The notes under the pieces: generated by a model | The model's database searches: none | What the model saw: only the letters and a program-made list of their open reading frames with translations | Told to the model about the DNA's origin: nothing | Shown: positions 19,289 to 26,993 of the stretch, piece by piece | Layout of the letters: each line of letters opens with the position of its first letter | Position numbering within the stretch: position 1 is the stretch's first letter | Program-made: the position numbers and the translations under genes | DNA from: an uncultured Pseudobutyrivibrio sp. | GTDB taxonomy: Bacteria > Bacillota > Clostridia > Lachnospirales > Lachnospiraceae | Direction: 5' to 3' | Assembly (NCBI GenBank): GCA_945946605.1 | Contig: CAMEWP010000004.1 | Span: 1-36,400 of the forward strand | Length of the DNA: 36,400 nucleotides

Positions 19289-20737
19289 TTAGTGAAGGGC
19301 TTCTAATGTGGCCAGAAGCAACTGCCAGGTTCTTTCAACAGAAGAGATGGACAGCTGTTCTTTTGGCGTGTGTACATCCCGCATCTGTGGACCAAAGGAG
19401 ATGGCATCCAGACCCTGGATCTTGGAGGCGAACACGCCGCATTCCAACCCTGCATGGATTCCTTCCACAACCGCATCTTTACCAGACAATTTTTTGTATT
19501 CCCTGACAAGAATCTCTGTGATCACGGAGTCCGGGCGGTAATCCCATCCGGGATAATCACCTTTCACTTCGGTAGATCCTCCCATAAATCCGGTGAGAGA
19601 ATCCAGCTGATAAATGAGATAGCGTTTTTCAGACTCCTTGGAACTGCGGACGGAATATCCCAACTGAATGAGGTCGTCTGTCATCTGAAGGATTCCAAGA
19701 TTTAAGGAAGTCTGCACCAGGCCTTCGATTTCCGGACTCATTTTCTGGACACCGGAGGGAAGGTGGGTCATCAGTAGGATGGCCGCCTGTGAGGTTTTCT
19801 TTGAAACAGCTGTTACTTCAGATTCCTTCGTAAGGGTAAGATCCAGATGAGCATCCGGATCTGCTGCGCGCTGCTCGTCCTTTATCTGATCAAAGGTATC
19901 ACGGATCACATCAGCGATACGGTCCAGATCACTTTGAGGTACTGCGATACGGGCCGAGGCAGCATGGGTAATGGCATTGTCCTTTATACCGCCCTGAAGG
20001 GTGATGATACGGCAATCTGCAGTGCGTGATGCCATAAGAAGGAGCCGGGCAAGAGCATTGGCTGCATTCATGCGGCCTTTGTTGATCTCTGTGCCGGAGT
20101 GCCCCCCGGTAAAGCCTGTCAGGGCAATCTCTACAGCAGCGGCTTTGATGGTCTCGGTTTTATAGGGGAGATTGCAGAAGACGGTGGCACCGCCGGCACA
20201 GCTGACGGTAAAGATGCCTTCATCTTCGGAATCCATATTTAACAGGATCTTTCCCTTCAGATCCGAGGTATCCAGAGCGGTTGCCCCCAGAAGACCGATC
20301 TCTTCATCCGTGGTAAAGACCGCTTCCACAGCAGGGTGTGACAGGGTATCGTCATCTAACAGCGCAAGCATATACGCTACGGCAATGCCGTTGTCTGCAC
20401 CAAGAGAGGTGCCTTTTGCACTGATATAATCTCCGCAGATTTCAAGGTCAAGACCTTCTTTTGTCATATCTTTCTGACAGTCGGCAGTCTGAACTGCCAC
20501 CATATCCATATGTCCCTGCAGAATGACAGCAGGAGCATTTTCATAGCCGGCAGTGGCTTCCTTTTTGATCACTACATTGTACGCCTCATCCTGACGACAG
20601 GACAGATTTCGTTCTTTTGCAAATTCCATCAGATAATCACTGATCTGTCTGACATTTGTAGATCCGTGAGGGATACGGCAGATGTCCTCAAAAAATGAAA
20701 ATACTTTCTTTGGTTCTAATTCAGATAAAACACCCAT
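19289..20737 (-). CDS. pepD: Aminoacyl-histidine dipeptidase, M20 family (PepD)
   Basis: IPHGSTNVRQISDYL, LQGHMDMVA, LGADNGIAVAY, TTDEEIGLLGA, GGHSGTEI. Confidence 0.94.
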   Translation of the reverse strand: MGVLSELEPKKVFSFFEDICRIPHGSTNVRQISDYLMEFAKERNLSCRQDEAYNVVIKKEATAGYENAPAVILQGHMDMVAVQTADCQKDMTKEGLDLEICGDYISAKGTSLGADNGIAVAYMLALLDDDTLSHPAVEAVFTTDEEIGLLGATALDTSDLKGKILLNMDSEDEGIFTVSCAGGATVFCNLPYKTETIKAAAVEIALTGFTGGHSGTEINKGRMNAANALARLLLMASRTADCRIITLQGGIKDNAITHAASARIAVPQSDLDRIADVIRDTFDQIKDEQRAADPDAHLDLTLTKESEVTAVSKKTSQAAILLMTHLPSGVQKMSPEIEGLVQTSLNLGILQMTDDLIQLGYSVRSSKESEKRYLIYQLDSLTGFMGGSTEVKGDYPGWDYRPDSVITEILVREYKKLSGKDAVVEGIHAGLECGVFASKIQGLDAISFGPQMRDVHTPKEQLSISSVERTWQLLLATLEALH

Positions 20738-20791
20738 GGTTCTATTCCTATTCCTTTCTCATCCATATGGATCATAGCGGCATTTTTTGGC

Positions 20792-21139
20792 TTATTTATT
20801 CTGATAAACGATAAAACCGTTGCTTTTTAAAATGCCAAAATATTTACAGAGTCTCTCATACAGCTGGTTCGAGGCCTCGGTATGTTCGGCTTCCAGTTGT
20901 TTGCCGATTTCGTAAATGGTCTTCTGACCATCGATCTGTTTCCAGACAAAACTTCCGTAGCCCTCCAGCTTGATGTAGCTGCACCGGGGGCGGTGGAAGA
21001 ATTTCTGTGCGATCCAGTTATAAAAACCGGTGTGTTCCACGGTGATCTCCACCACGCCGTCCTCCAAAACCTTCCAGGGAAGGTCGGGACGGATGGCGGG
21101 AATCAGATCAACATAATTTTTTTCTTTACGATCTTTCAT
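20792..21139 (-). CDS. PqqD-family protein (RiPP recognition element-like)
   Basis: WKVLEDGVVEITVEHTG...SYIKLEGYGSFVWKQIDGQKTIYEIGKQLEAEH...LCKYFGILKSNGFIVYQNK follows the PqqD/RRE pattern. Confidence 0.78.
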   Translation of the reverse strand: MKDRKEKNYVDLIPAIRPDLPWKVLEDGVVEITVEHTGFYNWIAQKFFHRPRCSYIKLEGYGSFVWKQIDGQKTIYEIGKQLEAEHTEASNQLYERLCKYFGILKSNGFIVYQNK

Positions 21140-21173
21140 TGCGTTTTCTTTTCTTTAATATGCTTTTTCAGAA

Positions 21174-23102
21174 TTATTTCTTCTTCTGCTTTCTGACGGT
21201 AAAGGATACCAGGGTTGCGATCAGTAAAGCAAATGCAGCCAGACCCACCCAGTTGCCAACAGCGTAGAAGTTGTCTCCGTAAATACCGGAAAGATCAAAA
21301 ATGGAATCTACACCAATGACAGCCAGAATAGCAAGAAGGATACCTACAATACCTTCTCCGGCGATCATACCTGCGGAGAAAAGAACACCGTTTTCCACAG
21401 TGGATTTCTTCTCTGCTTCGCTGGAGTATTTACGATTGTTCTCCACAAACCATTTTACAATACCACCAACCATGATAGGTGCACTTAAGTGGATGGGCAG
21501 GTAAAGACCGATAGCAAAAGCAAGAACCGGGATTCCCAGAATCTCAACTACGATAGCAAGGAAAATACCGATACCGATCAGTACCCAGGGAAGGGTGCCG
21601 CCCATAACGCCTTCCACAACCATTTTCATCAAAGTTGCCTGAGGCGCTGAAATCTGCTCGGAACCAAATCCCCATGCTGCATTCAGAAGGTACATGACAC
21701 CACCGATGGTAACGGCGGCAACTACAGCACCGATGAGCTCACCGATCTGCTGGTTCTTAGGTGTGGCACCAACAATGTAACCGGTTTTCAGATCCTGTGA
21801 AGTATCACCGGCCATAGCGGCAACGATACAGATGATGGAACCGATGGCGATGGCTGCGATCATACCTTCAGAACCGATGGTGCCGGTTGCTTTCAGGATC
21901 AGTGTGGTAACGATCAGGGTAGCGATGGCCATACCGGAAACCGGGTTGTTACTGCTTCCTACGATACCTACCATACGGGCAGATACAGTTGCGAAGAAGA
22001 AACCGAATACGATGATGATCAGAGCACCGATAAAGTTTACCGGGATGGTGGGGATCAGCCACATAGCAATGGCCAGGATCACGATACCAACCAGGATCAC
22101 CGGCATGGGAAGATCACGGGAGGTACGGTCATTGCCGGAAGCACTTTTGCCCAGACCGGAAATGGCTTTCTTAAAGGTGCGTACCATGGTGGGGAAAGTC
22201 TTAACCAGACTGATGACACCGCCGGCAGCTACGGCACCGGCACCGATGTAACGGATATACTGGCTCCATAAGGACCATACATCCAGCTGGTTAAAGGCGA
22301 TGAGTTCTCCGGCGCTGTTTGCAACGGCAGAGAGCGCATCTCCTCCGAAAAATGCGATGCAGGGCATCAGCACAAACCAGGAAAGGACACCGCCGGCCAG
22401 CATATAACTGGATACTCTGGGTCCGCAGATGTAACCAACACCTGCCAGTGCCGGAAGTACATCCATACCTACGCCGCAGGTATATTTACCTTTGAAGGAG
22501 AAGTCTACTTCGCTGGGGAATAATTTCAGACCGTCAGCAATAAACTTGTAAACAGCAGCGATGCCAAGACCGGAGAAAACGATTTTGGATTTCTCGCCGC
22601 CTTCTTCTCCAGCCAGAAGAACTTCTGCACAGGCAGTTCCTTCCGGATAGGGAAGTGTTCCATGTTCCTCAACGATCAGTGCGGAACGAAGGGGTACCAT
22701 GAACAGTACGCCCAGAATACCGCCGCACAGAGCGATCAGGGTAATGGTCAGGAAAGAGGGCATTTCACATTTGCCTTCTGCTGCCCACATAAAAAGTGCG
22801 GGCATGGTAAAAATAGCTCCTGCAGCCAAAGACTCTCCGGCAGAACCGATGGTCTGTACCATGTTGTTTTCCAGGATAGAATCGCGCTTTAAGATCACGC
22901 GGATCACACCCATGGAAACAACGGCAGCCGGGATAGATGCAGAAACTGTCATACCAACACGCAGCCCAAGGTACGCATTGGCAGCACCAAATACCACTGC
23001 CAGGATAATTCCGAGGATGACAGATACCACTGTCATCTCCGGCATTACCTTATCAGCAGGGATAAATGGCTTGAAATTTTTCTTGTTTTCGTTGTTTTCC
23101 AT
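21174..23102 (-). CDS. OPT-family oligopeptide transporter
   Basis: 642 aa, many TM helices; EMTVVSVILGIILAVVFGAANAYLGLRVGMTVSASIPAAVVSMG. Confidence 0.92.
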   Translation of the reverse strand: MENNENKKNFKPFIPADKVMPEMTVVSVILGIILAVVFGAANAYLGLRVGMTVSASIPAAVVSMGVIRVILKRDSILENNMVQTIGSAGESLAAGAIFTMPALFMWAAEGKCEMPSFLTITLIALCGGILGVLFMVPLRSALIVEEHGTLPYPEGTACAEVLLAGEEGGEKSKIVFSGLGIAAVYKFIADGLKLFPSEVDFSFKGKYTCGVGMDVLPALAGVGYICGPRVSSYMLAGGVLSWFVLMPCIAFFGGDALSAVANSAGELIAFNQLDVWSLWSQYIRYIGAGAVAAGGVISLVKTFPTMVRTFKKAISGLGKSASGNDRTSRDLPMPVILVGIVILAIAMWLIPTIPVNFIGALIIIVFGFFFATVSARMVGIVGSSNNPVSGMAIATLIVTTLILKATGTIGSEGMIAAIAIGSIICIVAAMAGDTSQDLKTGYIVGATPKNQQIGELIGAVVAAVTIGGVMYLLNAAWGFGSEQISAPQATLMKMVVEGVMGGTLPWVLIGIGIFLAIVVEILGIPVLAFAIGLYLPIHLSAPIMVGGIVKWFVENNRKYSSEAEKKSTVENGVLFSAGMIAGEGIVGILLAILAVIGVDSIFDLSGIYGDNFYAVGNWVGLAAFALLIATLVSFTVRKQKKK

Positions 23103-23121
23103 TGTTTATCTCCCATTCTGT

Positions 23122-23137
23122 TATATTGGTATATTGG
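23122..23137. repeat. Tandem 8-bp repeat TATATTGG x2 in the opt leader
   Basis: TATATTGGTATATTGG between the predicted opt start site and ATG. Confidence 0.6.
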
Positions 23138-23156
23138 TAAAAAAACATACCTACCT

Positions 23157-23185
23157 ATTTTAACTTGATACGGGAGAAATAGCAA
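23157..23185 (-). promoter_or_regulatory. Candidate opt promoter TTGCTA-17-TAAAAT
   Basis: Minus strand -35 at 23180-23185, -10 at 23157-23162. Confidence 0.5.
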
Positions 23186-23193
23186 TAGTTTAT

Positions 23194-23256
23194 TGCGTCG
23201 GGGACGGTTCTTTTGCCACGCAGATTGTCCCACTGTCATGAGGGGTGTCCCTTTGC
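23194..23256. repeat. REP-like element at the 3' end of the RAYT gene
   Basis: 23194-23218 TGCGTCGGGGACGGTTCTTTTGCCA is identical to 24191-24215; 23239-23256 resembles the inner part of the 39-bp arm. Confidence 0.88.
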
Positions 23257-24015
23257 CACAGTTCTTTCGATAACACCGCGAGGAATGCCTGTCAGACGGT
23301 TAAGCTGTCTGATAGAAATTCCCTTCTTTTTCAAAAGCAGAATGTATTCTTCTCTTTGAGACAGAGAAAGATTTTGGAAGTCCGTTACTGTATGACAATT
23401 GCAAACATCTGCAATGATATCTCTGGCCACATCATCTGGGAGTCGATGTTTCATATTATCAACATCTAAGCATGCTGCATCGCGATAACAATAGGCGTGA
23501 TGCAGGTCGTAAAATGATGTTAGGTTTCCTAATATATTTAGAATAAATTCGGTGTCTACCAGCGTGGAATTGGAAGAAATATATTGATGAAAACTGCTCC
23601 ATGGATAGGAAAGACCGCATTCATTTTCCAAACCAGCTTTGAGAGGATTACAGTGGATATAGCAAAGAACATTCAGCAGATATGAGGTATCAAGAACAGG
23701 TTCACTGTAAAAGCGACCTTGTTGGAGAGGACCTGTTCTCTGATATTTCATGTTAAACCAGACGGCATATCGGGTGTTAATCTTTTCGAAAACAGAAGAG
23801 AGAGGCGTACTGCCAATATGGATCAGCAGATGCACATGATTGCTCATAAGACAATAGGCATATAAATGATAGTCGCACTCCTTTTTATAATATTCAAGGA
23901 TCTGGAGATATTTTTGATAATCTTTGTCTTCTTCGAACAACAGTTGTCGATCGATACCCCTGATCACAACATGGTAAACATCAGTAGGGGATAGTTTTCT
24001 GGATTTTCTTGGCAA
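23236..24015 (-). CDS. REP-associated tyrosine transposase (RAYT, Y1/HUH superfamily)
   Basis: SRKLSPTDVYHVVIRGIDRQLLF, MSNHVHLLIHIG (HxH), YLLNVLCYIHCNPLKAGL, YPWSSFHQYI; flanked by REP-like sequence. Confidence 0.9.
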   Translation of the reverse strand: MPRKSRKLSPTDVYHVVIRGIDRQLLFEEDKDYQKYLQILEYYKKECDYHLYAYCLMSNHVHLLIHIGSTPLSSVFEKINTRYAVWFNMKYQRTGPLQQGRFYSEPVLDTSYLLNVLCYIHCNPLKAGLENECGLSYPWSSFHQYISSNSTLVDTEFILNILGNLTSFYDLHHAYCYRDAACLDVDNMKHRLPDDVARDIIADVCNCHTVTDFQNLSLSQREEYILLLKKKGISIRQLNRLTGIPRGVIERTVAKGHPS

Positions 24016-24190
24016 TGTAGATACTCCTTTTGATTAAACAATAAATTCTAATAAAATAGCGGAAACATTAGAAAACCGGGAGAACCGGTATGTTCTGATA
24101 AACAAGATGTAAGAAGTTTAAGATACCATTTTAGTGGTTCTAGATTACCTTAAAATATGAGAAATGTAAAGAACTTTTATGTGCGTCGTG

Positions 24191-24310
24191 TGCGTCGGGG
24201 ACGGTTCTTTTGCCATGAGGGTTGTCCCTATGGATGCGTTTTTTATATATACCAATAATAACCCAGACCACAGGGACAACCCTCATGGCAAAAGAACCGT
24301 CCCCGACGCA
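24191..24310. repeat. REP palindrome: perfect 39-bp inverted repeat with 42-nt centre
   Basis: 24191-24229 is the exact reverse complement of 24272-24310. Confidence 0.95.
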
Positions 24311-24330
24311 GAAATCGCAAAAGTAATCCC

Positions 24331-24359
24331 TTGACAACTCTTGGCGGATAGTGTATTCT
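24331..24359 (+). promoter_or_regulatory. Candidate feoA promoter TTGACA-17-TATTCT
   Basis: Consensus -35 at 24331-24336, -10 at 24354-24359. Confidence 0.7.
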
Positions 24360-24366
24360 AAGCACA

Positions 24367-24388
24367 GTTATATAAGACTAACTTATAT
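24367..24388. promoter_or_regulatory. Candidate operator at the feoA start site
   Basis: GTTATATAAGACTAAC (24367-24382) overlapping the perfect dyad ATATAAG-ACTAA-CTTATAT (24370-24388). Confidence 0.5.
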
Positions 24389-24406
24389 GGAATGGAGATG
24401 ATAATT

Positions 24407-24619
24407 ATGAGATTAACAGATGCACATGAAGGAGCAGAATACACCATCAACAGAATCAATACCCAGGATGAGGAGTTAAATGCCTTCCTTTTTTCTCTGG
24501 GATGTTACAGTGGAGAGCCCATTTCCGTGGTGTCAAGAAAAAAGAGTGGTCTTGTGGTTTCCATCAAAGATGGCAGATATAACATTGATCATCTTTTGGC
24601 AGATGCCATTGAGGTATAA
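24407..24619 (+). CDS. feoA: FeoA-family ferrous iron transport protein
   Basis: MRLTDAHEGAEYTINRINTQDEELNAFLFSLGCYSGEPISVVSRKKSGLVVSIKDGRYNID; directly upstream of feoB. Confidence 0.88.
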   Translation: MRLTDAHEGAEYTINRINTQDEELNAFLFSLGCYSGEPISVVSRKKSGLVVSIKDGRYNIDHLLADAIEV

Positions 24620-24645
24620 AACCATCAAAGAAGGATAGAAAATCA

Positions 24646-24671
24646 GGTGACATAAGTCACCGATATTTTTT
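24646..24671 (+). terminator. Weak intrinsic terminator/attenuator-like hairpin between feoA and feoB
   Basis: GGTGAC-ATAA-GTCACC followed by GATATTTTTT. Confidence 0.4.
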
Positions 24672-24679
24672 ACATGATG

Positions 24680-24695
24680 GTTAGGCGTGACTAAC
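24680..24695. promoter_or_regulatory. Second candidate operator GTTAGGCGTGACTAAC upstream of feoB
   Basis: GTTAG-N6-CTAAC dyad; same GTTA-N8-TAAC layout and GACTAAC right half as the feoA site. Confidence 0.5.
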
Positions 24696-24735
24696 ACAAG
24701 AAGGATGAATATAACTATATAGAAAAAGCAAAACA

Positions 24736-26721
24736 ATGAGAATTGCAATGACAGGAAATCCAAACTCGGGTAAAACCACCATGTTCAATGCCTTGACAGG
24801 ACAGAACGAGCATGTGGGAAACTGGGCCGGGGTGACCGTTGATAAAAAGGAACATGCGGTAAAGAAAACTTTTTATGAGGGTGATGAGGAAGTGATTGCT
24901 GTGGATCTTCCGGGGGCGTACTCTATGTCGCCTTTCACATCTGAGGAGAGCATCACAAGTTCCTATGTAAAAAAGGAACATCCTGACGTGATCATCAATA
25001 TCGTGGACGCTACAAACCTCAGCAGAAGTTTGTTTTTTACCACCCAGCTGCTGGAACTTGGGATTCCTGTGGTGGTGGCTCTTAACAAAGATGACATTAA
25101 TATAAGGAAAGACACTAAAATTGATGAAAATCTTCTTGCCCAAAAACTGGGCTGCCCGGTTATAAAAACTTCGGCAATCTCGTCGACTGGTCTGAAAGAA
25201 GTGATGGGGGCAGCCTTTGCTGTGAAGGGAAAGGAAGTGGCTGCCCCGTACCGACAGGGAGACATCGATCTGACAAACCGACAGGAAGTAGAGGCGGCGG
25301 ACAGAAAACGATTTGCCTTTGTAAATGAAATCGTTGCCAAAACAGAGTCGAGAAAGCAACTGACAAAAGATAGAAAATTGGACGATGCCATCGATCAGGT
25401 GGTGACACATCCGGTATGGGGGCTGTTGATCTTTGCAGCAATCATGTGGCTGGTGTTCTTTATTTCCCAGTCCACCTTAGGTACCTGGCTTTCGGAAATT
25501 CTTACCGGATGGATCGAAATCTTCCAGGAATGGGTTGCCGGAAAGGTGGAACATGCGTCCCCTATCTTACAGTCCATTCTGGTTGACGGAATCATCGGCG
25601 GCGTAGGTGCTGTGGTAGGTTTCCTTCCCCTGGTGATGATCATGTATTTCCTGATCGCCCTGCTGGAGGACTGCGGTTACATGGCCAGAGCTACGGTTGT
25701 GCTGGATCCCATCTTTAAGAGAGTGGGGCTTTCCGGAAAATCCGTGATTCCCATGGTCATTGGAACCGGATGCGGTGTGCCGGCCATCATGGCCTGCCGT
25801 ACCATTAAAAATGAAAGAGAACGCAGAGCGACAGCAATGCTTTGCACCTTCATGCCCTGCGGCGCAAAACTTCCGGTGATTACCCTGTTTGCCGGAGCAT
25901 TCTTCCCGGGATCCAAATGGGTTGGGCCTCTCATGTATTTTGTGGGAATCGGTCTGATCCTTCTGGGGGCGCTTTTGATCAAAGAGATCACAGGCATGAA
26001 ATATCGGAAAACTTTTTTTATTATGGAGCTTCCGGAGTATAAAGTGCCTTCCCTTGGATTTGCTGTAAGATCCATGCTGGAGCGCGGAAAATCTTACATC
26101 GTAAAGGCCGGCACCATTATCCTTGTCTGCAACACGGTGGTTCAGATCATGGCAACCTTCACACCTACCCTTGCTGTGGCAGCGGAGGATAGTTCCGATT
26201 CCATTCTTGCAGCAATCGCATCACCCTTTGCGGTGCTTTTGGTACCCGTTGTGGGCTTTGCAAGCTGGCAGCTGGCAGCGGCAGCAATTACCGGTTTTAT
26301 CGCAAAAGAAAATGTGGTTGGAACTCTTGCTACGGTATTTTGCATTACAAACTTTATCGACACGGAAGAACTGGCGCTGGTATCAGGTGGAAGTGAAGTG
26401 GCAGCAATTATGGGCCTTACACAGGCGGCAGCCCTTGCCTATCTGATGTTTAATCTGTTTACACCGCCCTGTTTTGCAGCACTGGGAGCCATGAATTCAG
26501 AGATGAAATCAGGTAAATGGCTGGCGGGAGCCATCGCTTTCCAACTGGCAACGGGATTTACCATTGGATTTGTGGTGTACCAGGGTGGAACACTTCTTAC
26601 AACCGGTGCCTTGGGATCGGGATTTGTAGGCGGCCTTACCGCGGTGCTGGTGATGGTGGCAGTGATTGCAGGACTGTGTGTCCGCAGCAGAATGAACTTA
26701 AAAAAGGAATACGCGCTTTAA
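24736..26721 (+). CDS. feoB: Ferrous iron transport GTPase/permease FeoB
   Basis: MTGNPNSGKTTMFNALTG, DLPGAYSM, NKDD; GTGCGVPAIMACRTI membrane domain. Confidence 0.97.
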   Translation: MRIAMTGNPNSGKTTMFNALTGQNEHVGNWAGVTVDKKEHAVKKTFYEGDEEVIAVDLPGAYSMSPFTSEESITSSYVKKEHPDVIINIVDATNLSRSLFFTTQLLELGIPVVVALNKDDINIRKDTKIDENLLAQKLGCPVIKTSAISSTGLKEVMGAAFAVKGKEVAAPYRQGDIDLTNRQEVEAADRKRFAFVNEIVAKTESRKQLTKDRKLDDAIDQVVTHPVWGLLIFAAIMWLVFFISQSTLGTWLSEILTGWIEIFQEWVAGKVEHASPILQSILVDGIIGGVGAVVGFLPLVMIMYFLIALLEDCGYMARATVVLDPIFKRVGLSGKSVIPMVIGTGCGVPAIMACRTIKNERERRATAMLCTFMPCGAKLPVITLFAGAFFPGSKWVGPLMYFVGIGLILLGALLIKEITGMKYRKTFFIMELPEYKVPSLGFAVRSMLERGKSYIVKAGTIILVCNTVVQIMATFTPTLAVAAEDSSDSILAAIASPFAVLLVPVVGFASWQLAAAAITGFIAKENVVGTLATVFCITNFIDTEELALVSGGSEVAAIMGLTQAAALAYLMFNLFTPPCFAALGAMNSEMKSGKWLAGAIAFQLATGFTIGFVVYQGGTLLTTGALGSGFVGGLTAVLVMVAVIAGLCVRSRMNLKKEYAL

Positions 26722-26745
26722 AGACAATGAAAAGGAGGAACTCAG

Positions 26746-26916
26746 ATGGCAGATGCAATTGTAGTAATTATTATACTTGTGGCTTTTTCCCAGGCAATCA
26801 GATATATTATAAAAGAAAAGAGAAGGGGCAATGGCTGTATCGGCTGTCCCAATGCCTCAAAATGCGGCGGGGGCTGCCAATGTGAGAAAACATCACAAAC
26901 CAAAAGCCGCCCTTGA
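26746..26916 (+). CDS. FeoB-associated Cys-rich membrane mini-protein (56 aa)
   Basis: MADAIVVIIILVAFSQAIRYIIKEKRRGNGCIGCPNASKCGGGCQCEKTSQTKSRP; aggagg RBS; directly downstream of feoB; absent from the supplied ORF track. Confidence 0.87.
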   Translation: MADAIVVIIILVAFSQAIRYIIKEKRRGNGCIGCPNASKCGGGCQCEKTSQTKSRP

Positions 26917-26993
26917 GAAATATCAGATGATGTGCTATATTTAAGTTCTGTAATTATGCCATGAAAGTACAATTCAAAGGAGAATATATAGAT

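Larger units (their letters stand above)
23194..24310. mobile_element. RAYT-REP island
   Basis: RAYT gene bracketed by REP-like element (23194-23256) and REP palindrome (24191-24310). Confidence 0.78.

Noticed and set aside
24140-24337. 65-aa minus-strand ORF across the REP palindrome
   Set aside because: Almost entirely made of the inverted repeat; no RBS or family resemblance.
24715-25410. 231-aa minus-strand ORF opposite feoB
   Set aside because: Antisense to the FeoB G-domain; no recognisable domain.
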